From: an uncultured Leifsonia sp.
Lineage (GTDB): Bacteria > Actinomycetota > Actinomycetes > Actinomycetales > Microbacteriaceae
Assembly (NCBI RefSeq): GCF_945957465.1
Contig: NZ_CAMFLC010000005.1
Span: 1 to 64,000, forward strand
Direction: 5' to 3'
DNA: 64,000 nucleotides
Below the pieces are notes generated by a model. The model saw only the letters and a list, made by a program, of their open reading frames with translations. It had not been told where the DNA came from and ran no database searches. Shown in pieces: positions 47,485-57,169 of the stretch (position 1 is its first letter; each line of letters begins with the position of its first letter). A program made the position numbers and the translations under genes.

Positions 47485-47688
47485 TCACCCCTTCTGAGGC
47501 GTCGGCCCGTCCTTCCGCCAGACGACCGCTTGTGCCACATACCCTGTGGTCCCGTTCCATGTGATCGCGGGGCCGCCGTGGAGCTCGTAGCCGAGGTCGA
47601 GCGCCTCGCTCACTCGTTCGCAGAAGGTCGAGTCGTCCACACCGGTGAGCAGCCGGTAGCGGGGGAGTGTGTTGTCGGACGCGTCCAT
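47485..47688 (-). CDS. DUF1737-like small protein
   Basis: YRLLTGVDDSTFCERVSEALDLGYELHGGPAITWNG...YVAQAVVW. Confidence 0.65.
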   Translation of the reverse strand: MDASDNTLPRYRLLTGVDDSTFCERVSEALDLGYELHGGPAITWNGTTGYVAQAVVWRKDGPTPQKG

Positions 47689-47692
47689 TCGC

Positions 47693-48667
47693 TCATCGTC
47701 GCACAGCATCGACCTGTTCGTTCTCTTCGTGTGGTTCCGGCGTCGGGTCCAGCGTGCTCACGTCGAGTCGTATGCGGTTCGTGGCGCGGAGGCGGCCGGC
47801 CGCGATGTTGCGCACTGCTCTGGTGAGCAGGCTCGGCGGACGCAGCCCGCGGTAGACGAACCGATTGGTCGTCACGAGGCGCAGTATCGGGCGTGCGGCC
47901 TCGGCGGGCGTGCGCCCCCACAGCGCTATGACCACAGGGAGGGCGTCGAGCCGTCGTTCGTATCCCTTCTGCGCGGTGACCTTGCGGAGCAGGTCGGTCG
48001 TGACCAGTCCGGGGTTCATGCCGTGCACGCGGACGCCTGAGGCTCTGGTCTCGCGTCGCAGTGTCTCCGTGAATTGGCGGACCCAGCGTTTGCTGGACGC
48101 GTACGCGTTCTGCATCGCAACGGGGCCGTTGTCGCCCTCCCCGTACAGGTTGACGAGGTCACCGAACCCTTGCTCGAGAAAGACGGGCAGGGCGACCCGG
48201 GATCCGTGAAACGTGCCGACGATATTGGTTCGTACCACGTTGATGAAGTCGTCGACCGGGGTGCTGGCTGTCGGTCCGTAGACTCCGGACACCCCCGCGT
48301 TGTTGATCCAGACCCTGAGGATCCCGTGCGCGAGGGCGTGGTCGCGCAGCGCTTCCACCTCCGCGAGGATCGTGGTGTCGCAGGTCAGCCCGCTCGCGCT
48401 GATGCCCTCGGCCCGGAGCGAGTCCACCGCTGTCTTGACGTGACTGTCGCTGCGGGACGATACGACAACGTGGGCGCCGCCGTGCCCGAGAACGCGCGCC
48501 ATCGCCAGACCGAGACCGCGGGTGGAGCCCGTGACCACGGCGACACGGCTGGCGAGAGGCACTCGTGTCGCGTCGGCGGTGCTCCGGTCATGGGGACCGG
48601 CAATGGCGACCCCCTCGTCGTGCGGAGTGTCGCGCCGTGTCCGATCCCCTCGTTCAGACGTGATCAT
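47693..48667 (-). CDS. SDR-family oxidoreductase
   Basis: VAVVTGSTRGLGLAMARVL, NNAGVSG, YASSKRWV. Confidence 0.9.
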   Translation of the reverse strand: MITSERGDRTRRDTPHDEGVAIAGPHDRSTADATRVPLASRVAVVTGSTRGLGLAMARVLGHGGAHVVVSSRSDSHVKTAVDSLRAEGISASGLTCDTTILAEVEALRDHALAHGILRVWINNAGVSGVYGPTASTPVDDFINVVRTNIVGTFHGSRVALPVFLEQGFGDLVNLYGEGDNGPVAMQNAYASSKRWVRQFTETLRRETRASGVRVHGMNPGLVTTDLLRKVTAQKGYERRLDALPVVIALWGRTPAEAARPILRLVTTNRFVYRGLRPPSLLTRAVRNIAAGRLRATNRIRLDVSTLDPTPEPHEENEQVDAVRR

Positions 48668-48814
48668 CCGGTTCCTCCTCCGCCGCCTCTTCGAGGACCT
48701 GTGCGTCCCCGGCAGCGACGGCGCAGTGGGCTCGTGTGCCGACCGTAAACCCGACGGCGTCCTGGCGTGTGGGACTTTCGGCCCGCAACAGCGGCACGTG
48801 GTCGCCGGCGAAAG

Positions 48815-48854
48815 ACCTGGCCGCCATCGCCGACGACTTCGATGGCGGCCAGGT
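48815..48854. terminator. Terminator-like hairpin
   Basis: ACCTGGCCGCCATCG...CGATGGCGGCCAGGT 15-bp arms. Confidence 0.6.
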
Positions 48855-48866
48855 GGTCTGTCGGGT

Positions 48867-49312
48867 TCAGGCACCCCGTCGCGGGAGGAAGACGCGCATC
48901 GTGCTCGGCCCGTTGTTCGCCCAGGCGAAGTAGGGCTTCAGCTCGAGGTCGAGCTCCGCGGTCTCCGCCTGGTCCCAGGCCCGGGGCGCGTACGGCCACT
49001 CCGCAGGGGCGGTGCGCGCGAGTGAGATGCGGGCCCTCGCCCCGGTCGGGGTGGCGGCGATCGGGTGTCCGTCGTGGAGGCGGATCTCGTCCACGTGCGC
49101 GCCGTACGGGAGGTCCGTCGACTCCGCGCACAGCACCAGGGGGCCGCGTTCCACGGCGACGGTTCCCCGCACGGCGTCCATGCCGGGCGCCGGGTAGGCG
49201 AGTCGTGGCTGCATCGGCAGCGAAAGCCGGATCGGATCGTCGGGCGCGAACCGCGCGCGGATGCGGGCGTAGCCGTCCACGACGGTCTGCTCGACGCCCG
49301 CGTGGGTCACGC
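48867..49312 (-). pseudogene. C-terminal fragment of GH127-like (DUF1680) beta-L-arabinofuranosidase
   Basis: VVDGYARIRARFAPDDPIRLSLPMQPRLAYPAPGMDAVRGTVAVERGPLVLCAESTD...ELDLELKPYFAWANNGPSTMRVFLPR. Confidence 0.65.
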
Positions 49313-49505
49313 GACCTCCTACACGTTCTCCGAGAACGGAGTAGTGGTCGGTCAGGGCGACCTGACCGCCGACACGCCGGACGCCCAAGCGGCCACGCTG
49401 AAGGTCGAAGGCAAGGCGAAGGGGACCTACACCTACACGGTCGTCTTCACCAACGCCGCGGGCTCGACCACCAGCAAGGCGATGACGGTCACCGTCACCA
49501 AGTAG
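49312..49505 (+). pseudogene. C-terminal Ig-like/FN3-type module fragment of a secreted protein
   Basis: SYTFSENGVVVGQGDLTADTPDAQAATLKVEGKAKGTYTYTVVFTNAAGSTTSKAMTVTVTK; no upstream gene body. Confidence 0.6.
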
Positions 49506-49520
49506 CACGACGGGGACACA

Positions 49521-49552
49521 CAGCGGGGCCGGCGGTGACGCCGGCCCCGCTG
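49521..49552. terminator. Terminator-like hairpin
   Basis: CAGCGGGGCCGGCG-GTGA-CGCCGGCCCCGCTG. Confidence 0.75.
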
Positions 49553-49763
49553 CTCGTCTGTCTGCGTCACCCGGTCTCCGGATCGAACTGCGTTCGGTGA
49601 TCGTTCGTCGGCACGTCGATGTCACGCGTCAGCCGATGGAGCTCGTCGAGCCGGGGAAGCGACGCCCGCAGCCGGCCCGGGTGATAAGGGTGGGGAAGAA
49701 TCCGAGGATGGCGGTGCCGACGTAGACGCTGGCGCTACCGTCGAAGGTGAACTCCTCCCGCCG

Positions 49764-50603
49764 TCACCCCAGCCGTTGCGCCCCGATGACGGTGAGCAGC
49801 CGCAGCTTCTCGTGGCTCTCGGTGCCCGGCGCCGCGGTGTAGACGAGGAGGGCGTGGGACTGATCCGGATCGAGCAGCCGTTGGCAGTTCAGTTCGAGCA
49901 CGCCCACCTCCGGATGCACGAATCGCTTGACCTGGTCGGGCTGGAGGCCGACTTCGTGCCGTTCCCAGAGCCGGCGGAACTCTTCGCTGCGCTCCAGCAG
50001 CAGCTCGGCGTAGCGGGCGGCGCGTGATCCCGGTCCGCGCTGGGCGACGAGGCCGCGGAGTCCGGAGGCGAACAGCCTGCTCAGATATTCGTGATCCTCC
50101 TGCACGTACAGGTCGCGGAATCCGGGGTCGCTGAACCAGCGGAACCCGATGCTGCGTTCCGGGCCGCTCAGCGAGGCGGTGTCCCCGGTGAGTGCGACGG
50201 CCGGCGGCGTCTGCCGCAGGGTCTCGCCGAGCTCGGTGATGATCTCGGCAGGGGTGTCCTGGAGGCGGTCGAAGATGCGGAGCAGTCCCGGGCTGATGTG
50301 CTCGCTGTCGGCGCCGCGCTGCGGCGGGTTGTGGCCCGCGAGGCGGAACAGATGGTCCCGTTCGTCGAGCGAGAGGTGGAGGCCCTGCGCGATGGCCGTG
50401 ATCATCTGCGCGGAGGGCTGGGGGCCCCAGTTCTGCTCGATGCGGGCGTAGTAGTCCGCCGACATGTGGCTGAGCGCTGCGACCTCCTCACGTCGCAGGC
50501 CGCCGGTGCGCCGCCGCGCGCCACGAGGGAGGCCGACATCCTCCGGTCGGGTCGCCTCGCGGCGCACGCGCAGATACTCGGCGAGTGCCGCGCGGTCTGC
50601 CAT
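49764..50603 (-). CDS. XRE-type HTH regulator with MmyB-like ligand-binding domain
   Basis: GGLRREEVAALSHMSADYYARIEQNWGPQPSAQMITAIAQGLHLS...WERHEVGLQPDQVKRFVHPEVGVLELNCQRL; ATG 50603. Confidence 0.9.
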   Translation of the reverse strand: MADRAALAEYLRVRREATRPEDVGLPRGARRRTGGLRREEVAALSHMSADYYARIEQNWGPQPSAQMITAIAQGLHLSLDERDHLFRLAGHNPPQRGADSEHISPGLLRIFDRLQDTPAEIITELGETLRQTPPAVALTGDTASLSGPERSIGFRWFSDPGFRDLYVQEDHEYLSRLFASGLRGLVAQRGPGSRAARYAELLLERSEEFRRLWERHEVGLQPDQVKRFVHPEVGVLELNCQRLLDPDQSHALLVYTAAPGTESHEKLRLLTVIGAQRLG

Positions 50604-50718
50604 CGCTCCTCTTTCGCTTGCGTGCCCGTCTGTGCTGCCAGTCTCTCCCGGAGCGGGGGCGATATCCACGGTCTGGCGAACCCTGGATGCGCCGGCCGGC
50701 TGACGCGATGCTGGTCTC

Positions 50719-51660
50719 ATGACGTCGAAGACCCCCTCCCTCGAACTCCCCGACCTGACGGGACGCCGCGCGCTGCTCACCGGCGGCAGCGACGGCATCG
50801 GACTCGGCATCGCTACCCGCCTGGCCGCGGCGGGCGCCGACCTCCTGCTCCCCGTCCGCAACCCGGCCAAGGGGGCATCCGCGGTCGAGGTCATCCGCCG
50901 GACCGCACCCGGTGCCCGTGTCGAGCTGCATCGGCTCGACCTGTCGTCGCTGTCATCGATCGCCGACTTCGCCGAGCTGCTCCTCGACCGAGGTGACCCG
51001 ATCCACGTGATGATCAACAATGCGGGCGTCATGACGCCGCCCACCCGTCAGGTCACCGCCGACGGGATCGAACTGCAGTTCGGCACGAATCACCTCGGTC
51101 ATTTCGCCCTCGTGGGACGGCTGCTGCCCCTGCTGCGTGCCGGCTCGGCGCGGGTGACGTCGCAGATCAGCATCGCGGCGAATCAGGGGGCGATCAACTG
51201 GGACGACCTGAACTGGGAGCGGTCGTACAACGGGATGCGGGCGTACAGCCAGTCGAAGATCGCCTTCGGGCTGTTCGGACGGGAACTGGACCGCCGTAGC
51301 AGAGCCGAAGGCTGGGGCATCAGCAGCAACCTCGCCCACCCGGGCGTCGCTCCGACGTCGCTGCTCGCGGCGCGACCGGAGCTGGGCCGGGATCGACCGT
51401 CTCCGGCTCGACGCTTCATCGGCGCGCTGTCCCGACGCGGCATCCTGTTCGGAACGGCCGAATCCGCAGGCCTTCCCGCGCTGCTCGCGGCGACCGCACC
51501 CGACGCCGGAGGGAAGCTCTTCGGCCCGAGCGGGGTGCAGCACCTCGGCGGAGCACCTGGCGAACAGCGCCTTTTCTCCCGCCTGACCGGCGAAGCGGAC
51601 GCCACGCGCATCTGGGACGTTTCCGCAGGGCTGGCCGACGTCGGGTTCATGGTGCGCTGA
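50719..51660 (+). CDS. SDR-family oxidoreductase
   Basis: ALLTGGSDGIGLGIATRLAAAGADLLL, NNAGVMTPPT, YSQSKIA; divergent from XRE regulator. Confidence 0.9.
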   Translation: MTSKTPSLELPDLTGRRALLTGGSDGIGLGIATRLAAAGADLLLPVRNPAKGASAVEVIRRTAPGARVELHRLDLSSLSSIADFAELLLDRGDPIHVMINNAGVMTPPTRQVTADGIELQFGTNHLGHFALVGRLLPLLRAGSARVTSQISIAANQGAINWDDLNWERSYNGMRAYSQSKIAFGLFGRELDRRSRAEGWGISSNLAHPGVAPTSLLAARPELGRDRPSPARRFIGALSRRGILFGTAESAGLPALLAATAPDAGGKLFGPSGVQHLGGAPGEQRLFSRLTGEADATRIWDVSAGLADVGFMVR

Positions 51661-51701
51661 CCGACATCGCCCCGACGGAACCGATCCCGAAGGTCTCGTC
51701 G

Positions 51702-53582
51702 CTAGCGCCGGACCAACCACCACACCTCGTGGGCTGCGAGCGTCACGCCGCCCTGGACCTCGACGCCACGGCGCGAGATCAGCTCGGTCCACTCCCCGCC
51801 GAACCCGGTCAGCGCCTCCGCGTCCACCCGCTCGGGGTCGTCGCCCACGTTCGCCAGGACGACCAGCGGCCGGTCGGCCGTGCCGGGACGCACGTAGCCC
51901 AGCACCCGGCGGTTGCCGGTCTCGATCGCGCGCAGCTCACCGCCGGCGAACTGCTCGTACTGCTTGCGCAGCGCGATCAGCCGTTGCATCCGCGCGTACA
52001 CCCTGCCGGCGTCGGTGGTGGGGTCCGCCCGTTCGGCGTACTGGCGCGCGGGGTACCGCGGCCGGCCGACCCAGCGCGAGTCGCCGCTGCGTTCGGGCAC
52101 CTCGAGCTGGCCGTAGTCGTTGAGCTGGCCGACTTCGTCGCCGAGGAAGATCAACGGGAGGCCGCCGGTCGACAGGGCGATCGAGTAGGCCAGGAGGATG
52201 CGGTCGAGCCCTCCCGCATCGCCCGACTCGAGGCCGAGCAGCGACGCCGTCGCGCCTGAGACCCGGCTGTCGCCGGTCTTCGGGTTGAACTGGAAGGCGA
52301 CGCCGCGCGCGAAGCTGCCCTCGAAGCGGCCGGTGTAATAGTCGTTGAGGAATCTGCGGTGCCCGTACGGGTCGATGCCGAGGCGTGCCGCGTCCTCGTC
52401 GGCGAAGGTCCAGCCGATGTCGTCGTGGCTGCGGACGTAGTTCACCCAGGCCGTGCCGGGCGGTGTGCGGTGGCGGTCGGCGAGCGCACCGTGGAGCAGT
52501 CGGACGTCGCGGGTGGCGAGCGCCTCCCAGGTCAGCGCCATCTGCAACGGGTTGTAGCTCAGCTGGCACTCGTCGGGGCGCAGGTAGCCGAGCACGTCGT
52601 CGGGGTGCACGATCGCCTCGGACAGGAAGAGCATCGCGGGCGCCGCGATCCGGCAGACCGCGTTGAACGCCTGCAGCAGCAGGTGCGCCTGGGGGAGGTT
52701 CTCGCTGGAGGTGCCGAGCTGCTTCCAGATGAACGGCACCGCGTCCATGCGCAGCACCTCGACGCCCTGGTTGGCGAGGAACAGCATCTCGCCGGCCATC
52801 GCCACGAAGACGGCGGGGTTCGAGTAGTTGAGGTCCCACTGGAAGGAGTGGAACGACGCCCACACCCAGGTGCCGTCGTCGAGCTGCACGAACGAGCCGG
52901 AATGGTCGTCGGGGAAGATCTCGCGAGTGGTGGCCTCGAAGGCGTCGGGCTGCTCGCGCGAGTCGAACATCCAGTAGAAGTCGCGATAGGCCGGATCGCC
53001 GGCGGCCGCGCGACGTGCCCACTCGTGATCGCTCGCCGTGTGGTTGAACACGAAGTCGACCGCGAGCGAGATCCCTTCGGCCCGCAGCGCCTCCCCGAGC
53101 CGCCGCAGGTCGGCCATCGTGCCGAGCCGCGGGTCCAGTTCGCGATAGCTGGACACGGCGTAACCGCCGTCGGAGTTGCCCTCCGGCACGGCGAACGGAG
53201 GCATGACGTGCAGGTAGGTCAGTCCGAGCTCCCGGAAGTAGGGGATGCGCTCGCGCAGCCCTGCGACGCCGCCGGCGTAGAGGTCGGCGTAACAGAAGCC
53301 GCCCAGCATCTCGTTGGACTGGAACCAGCCCGGGTCCGCGAGTCGGCGCCGGTCGAGGTCGCGCAATTCGGCAGGCCGCTCCCGCCAGGAGGTGCGGGCC
53401 AACGCGAGCGCGGCCTCCGCGCACTCCGCCAGCGCGGGATGGTCGCCGTAGATCTCACCCAGCAGCCGCGTCAGCCTCCGGCCCTCGACGCGGAACCGCG
53501 TCTCGAAGTCGGTCCCGTCGTCGAGACCGGCGCCGCTGCCGCTGTCGAACCGATCGTCCGTCATGTCGATGACGATAGTCAC
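51702..53582 (-). CDS. Amylosucrase-like GH13 enzyme
   Basis: MLGGFCYADLYAGGVAGLRERIPYFRELGLTYLHVMPPF, AVDFVFNHTASDHEWA, VEVLRMDAVPFIWKQLGT, NYVRSHDDIGWTF. Confidence 0.88.
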   Translation of the reverse strand: MTIVIDMTDDRFDSGSGAGLDDGTDFETRFRVEGRRLTRLLGEIYGDHPALAECAEAALALARTSWRERPAELRDLDRRRLADPGWFQSNEMLGGFCYADLYAGGVAGLRERIPYFRELGLTYLHVMPPFAVPEGNSDGGYAVSSYRELDPRLGTMADLRRLGEALRAEGISLAVDFVFNHTASDHEWARRAAAGDPAYRDFYWMFDSREQPDAFEATTREIFPDDHSGSFVQLDDGTWVWASFHSFQWDLNYSNPAVFVAMAGEMLFLANQGVEVLRMDAVPFIWKQLGTSSENLPQAHLLLQAFNAVCRIAAPAMLFLSEAIVHPDDVLGYLRPDECQLSYNPLQMALTWEALATRDVRLLHGALADRHRTPPGTAWVNYVRSHDDIGWTFADEDAARLGIDPYGHRRFLNDYYTGRFEGSFARGVAFQFNPKTGDSRVSGATASLLGLESGDAGGLDRILLAYSIALSTGGLPLIFLGDEVGQLNDYGQLEVPERSGDSRWVGRPRYPARQYAERADPTTDAGRVYARMQRLIALRKQYEQFAGGELRAIETGNRRVLGYVRPGTADRPLVVLANVGDDPERVDAEALTGFGGEWTELISRRGVEVQGGVTLAAHEVWWLVRR

Positions 53583-53645
53583 TCGCCAGCCGCAGGGCGA
53601 CGATGCGTCGGGCGCCGTGTCGAGGCGGCGCCCGCCGGGGCCGGC

Positions 53646-54131
53646 CTACGGCGCGATCACCCGCCGCACGAACGTGTCCACGTGCTCGCGCAGCGCGTCG
53701 ATCCGATGCTGGCGTGCGGCCTCCACGTCGAAGCCGACGTAGGCCAGCGGCGCGCGCTTGCGCACGTTGGCCGAGCACTGGAACTCGGCGCAGACGAGCG
53801 TGCCGAGAGTGTCCCCCTTGCGGCCGGCCGCGCCGGCGCGCTTGGCGATGAAGAAGACGACCTCGTTGGGCAGGTGCACGTCTTCGCACCACGAGCACTG
53901 CGGCCGGCTGCGGACGCCGCCCTCCGCTTTGCGCAGGAGGACGCCGACGGGCTCGCCGTCGACCTCCGCCACGACATAGCCGAGGTTCGGGTTCTTGCGG
54001 TCGCGCCAGCCGAGGAAGTCGAGGTCGTCCCAGCGCTGGGCGTCGAGGTCGGGGAGGGTGAGCTCCTTGCGCTCGCGCTGGGAGGCGTTCACGAAGGAGG
54101 CGCGGATGCGCGCGTCGGTGAGGGGAAGCAT
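53646..54131 (-). CDS. FBP-domain (EF-G-binding, treble-clef zinc finger) protein
   Basis: PQCSWCEDVHLPNEVVFFIAKRAGAAGRKGDTLGTLVCAEFQCSANVRKR zinc-ligand pattern. Confidence 0.7.
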   Translation of the reverse strand: MLPLTDARIRASFVNASQRERKELTLPDLDAQRWDDLDFLGWRDRKNPNLGYVVAEVDGEPVGVLLRKAEGGVRSRPQCSWCEDVHLPNEVVFFIAKRAGAAGRKGDTLGTLVCAEFQCSANVRKRAPLAYVGFDVEAARQHRIDALREHVDTFVRRVIAP

Positions 54132-54448
54132 GGATGGTCGTCCTGTCTGTCTGAAGGGTGCGCCGAGACGCACGAGGGCGCGACGACGCCCGGAGAAGTG
54201 CGCCGGAGCGCGGGGATCATGAGGAGGCAGACAGGACTATCTGCCGCCGGCGTTGACGACGCCGACGACCTCCAGACGCCCCGCGAGCGGGGCTGAGACG
54301 AACTGATCCACGGCGTGCATTCTACGCGCTGCGCGGCGCGCCCGCCGGAGCCGGTGGACGAGGGGACACGACATGCCGTTACCGCAGCGCGGGAACGGCA
54401 TGTCGCGTCCCCGCTTCGCGTCCCGTGCGGCCCCGGAGAACTCGGTGG

Positions 54449-54460
54449 TATAACGTTGTA
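54449..54460. promoter_or_regulatory. LacI-type operator TATAACGTTGTA
   Basis: Near-palindrome upstream of lacI; shares ACAACG half-site with the 55.55-kb site. Confidence 0.6.
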
Positions 54461-54488
54461 AAGTTGTCGACCGCGAAGGGGGCCAGGG

Positions 54489-55493
54489 ATGGCGGCGACG
54501 CTGCACGACGTGGCCCGGCGGGCCGGTGTGTCGATCAAGACCGTGTCCAACGTGATCAACGACTACCCCCACATCCGCCCCGCCACCCGGCTCAAGGTCG
54601 AAGAGGCGATCGCGGAACTCGGCTACACGCCCAACCTGACGGCGCGCAATCTGCGGTCGGGACGCACGGGCGCGATCGCGCTGGCGGTCCCGGACCTGGC
54701 GCTCAACTACTTCGCGGAGCTGGCGGCTGCGGTCATCGCGGAGGCGGAGAGCGCCGGTTTCGCCGTGCTCGTCGAGCAGACCGGCGGCGAGCGGGATCGG
54801 GAGCTGGAACTGCTGCAGAGCCCGCGGCGCAAGCTCACCGACGGCCTGATCTTCAGTGCCCGCGGCATGGGGCAGCAGGACGCGTCGCTGCTCGACGTGC
54901 CGTATCCTCTGGTGCTGCTCGGCGAGCGGATCTTTGACGAGAGGGTCGACCACGTCACCATGCGCAACGTGGAGGCGGCGAAAGCGGCCACGGAGTACCT
55001 GCTCGCGTCCGGTCGCCGCCGCATCGCGGTCGTCGGCGCGCACGAGAGCGAAGTCGTCGGCTCGGCCGGCCTCCGGTTGCGCGGCCACCTGGAGGCGCTC
55101 GCGGCGGCCGGGGTGCCGGCCGATCCCGCCCTCATCACCTACACCGACCCCTGGCACCGTCGCAACGGCGCCACCAGCACGCGGGCGCTCGTCGAGAGCG
55201 GCGTGCCCTTCGACGCCGTGTTCGCGTTCAACGACGCCCTCGCGTTCGGTGCCATGCGCGCCCTCGAGGAGGCCGGGCTGCGCGTGCCCGACGACGTCGC
55301 CGTGATCGGGTTCGACGACGTCGAGGAGGCCGAGTTCTCCATCCCGTCGCTGACGAGTGTGGACCCCGGCCGCAGCTGGATCGCGCGCGAGGCCGTGCGG
55401 CGCCTGCTGGAGAGGATCACCCGGCCGGACGCCGCGGGCCCGCCGCGCCTGATGCTGGCCGACTACCGCATCGCGGAGCGCGAATCGGCGTAG
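54489..55493 (+). CDS. LacI-family transcriptional regulator
   Basis: LHDVARRAGVSIKTVSNVINDYPHIRPATRLKVEEAI. Confidence 0.93.
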   Translation: MAATLHDVARRAGVSIKTVSNVINDYPHIRPATRLKVEEAIAELGYTPNLTARNLRSGRTGAIALAVPDLALNYFAELAAAVIAEAESAGFAVLVEQTGGERDRELELLQSPRRKLTDGLIFSARGMGQQDASLLDVPYPLVLLGERIFDERVDHVTMRNVEAAKAATEYLLASGRRRIAVVGAHESEVVGSAGLRLRGHLEALAAAGVPADPALITYTDPWHRRNGATSTRALVESGVPFDAVFAFNDALAFGAMRALEEAGLRVPDDVAVIGFDDVEEAEFSIPSLTSVDPGRSWIAREAVRRLLERITRPDAAGPPRLMLADYRIAERESA

Positions 55494-55550
55494 CGCACGC
55501 GCCCGCAGCGCACCCGCCTTGACGCCTCGACGTTCCGCTGGCTAACATCC

Positions 55551-55579
55551 TCTACAACGTTTACCTCCATCGTTGTAGA
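55551..55579. promoter_or_regulatory. Inverted repeat TCTACAACG...CGTTGTAGA
   Basis: 9-bp arms upstream of GH51 gene. Confidence 0.65.
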
Positions 55580-55595
55580 ACACGAAAGCCTCCTC

Positions 55596-57104
55596 ATGAC
55601 CAACGCACATCTCACCATCGACCCGCAGTTCGCCATCGGCGCCGTCCGGCGGCGGCTCTTCGGCGGGTTCGTCGAGCATCTCGGCCGGCACGTCTACGAC
55701 GGCATCTACGAGCCCGGCCACCCGGAGGCCGACGAGGAGGGCTTCCGCCGCGATGTGATCGAGCTCGTCAAGGAGCTCGGTGTGTCCACCATTCGCTATC
55801 CGGGCGGCAACTTCGTCTCCGGCTTCCGCTGGGAAGACAGTGTCGGCCCGCGCGAGCAGCGCCCGCGGCGGCTCGACCTGGCGTGGCATTCGACCGAGAC
55901 GAACGAGGTCGGCCTCCACGAGTTCGCCTCCTGGCTCGACAAGGTCGGCAGCGACCTGATGATGGCCTTGAACCTCGGCACCCGCGGCACGCTGGAGGCG
56001 ATCGACCTGCTCGAGTACGCCAACGTGCCGGGCGGCAGCGCCCTCAGCGACCAGCGCGTCGCGAACGGACGGACGGAGCCGTTCGACGTGCGCATGTGGT
56101 GCCTGGGCAACGAGATGGACGGTCCGTGGCAGCTCGGTCACCGCTCGGCCGACGACTACGGCAAGCTCGCCTCCCAGACCGCGAAGGGCATGCGGCAGCT
56201 CGACCCGTCGATCGAACTGGTGGTGTGCGGGTCGTCCGGCGCCGGGATGCCGACCTTCGGCGAGTGGGAGCGCGTCGTCCTCTCGCACACGTACGACGAC
56301 GTCGACTACATCTCCCTGCACGCGTACTACCAGGAGCGCAACGGCGACCTGGCGAGCTTCCTGGCGTCCTCCACCGACATGGACCACTTCATCGAGTCGG
56401 TGATCACCACCGCCGACCACGTGAAGGCCGTGCGTCGCAGCGACAAGACGATCAACCTCTCGTTCGACGAGTGGAACGTCTGGTACCTCGACCGCTGGGA
56501 GGGCGTCGACAAGATCACGGGCATCGACAACTGGCCGGTCGCGCCGCGCCTGCTCGAAGACGTCTATTCGGTCGCCGACGCCGTCGTGTTCGGAAGCCTG
56601 ATGATCTCGCTGATCAAGCACGCCGACCGCGTGACCAGCGCCTCCCTCGCACAGCTGGTCAACGTGATCGCGCCGATCATGACCGAGCCCGGCGGGCCGG
56701 CCTGGCGTCAGACGACCTTCTTCCCGTTCTCGATCACCTCCCGCCTGGCCCGGGGCAACGCCCTGCGGCTGCCGATCGAGAGCCCGCAGTACGACACGAC
56801 GGTCTACGGCACCGTGCCTCTCGTGGACGCCGTCGCGACCAACGACCCCGAGACCGGACGGACCGCCGTCTTCCTCGTGAACCGCAGCCTGACCGAGACG
56901 ATCACGGTGACCGCCGGGATCGCGGCGCTCGGCGACGTGCGGGTGCTCGAGTCGCACACGCTGGCCGACGACGACGTCAACGCGAAGAACACGCTGCAGG
57001 AACCGGAGCGGGTGACTCCCGGGGAGGCCGCGGTCGCGATCGCGGACGGCGTCCTGACGGTGAAACTGCCTCCCGTGTCGTGGACGGCGGTGTCGCTCGG
57101 CTGA
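55596..57104 (+). CDS. GH51 alpha-N-arabinofuranosidase
   Basis: RLFGGFVEHLGRHVYDGIYEPGHPEADEEGFRRDV, IRYPGGNFVSGFRWEDSVGP, WCLGNEMDGPWQLG, LSFDEWNVWY. Confidence 0.95.
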   Translation: MTNAHLTIDPQFAIGAVRRRLFGGFVEHLGRHVYDGIYEPGHPEADEEGFRRDVIELVKELGVSTIRYPGGNFVSGFRWEDSVGPREQRPRRLDLAWHSTETNEVGLHEFASWLDKVGSDLMMALNLGTRGTLEAIDLLEYANVPGGSALSDQRVANGRTEPFDVRMWCLGNEMDGPWQLGHRSADDYGKLASQTAKGMRQLDPSIELVVCGSSGAGMPTFGEWERVVLSHTYDDVDYISLHAYYQERNGDLASFLASSTDMDHFIESVITTADHVKAVRRSDKTINLSFDEWNVWYLDRWEGVDKITGIDNWPVAPRLLEDVYSVADAVVFGSLMISLIKHADRVTSASLAQLVNVIAPIMTEPGGPAWRQTTFFPFSITSRLARGNALRLPIESPQYDTTVYGTVPLVDAVATNDPETGRTAVFLVNRSLTETITVTAGIAALGDVRVLESHTLADDDVNAKNTLQEPERVTPGEAAVAIADGVLTVKLPPVSWTAVSLG

Positions 57105-57169
57105 GCGGGCGGGCGGCCGGGCGGCCGGGCGGCGCGTCGCGGGACGGACGTGCCGCCTAGAGTCGACAC

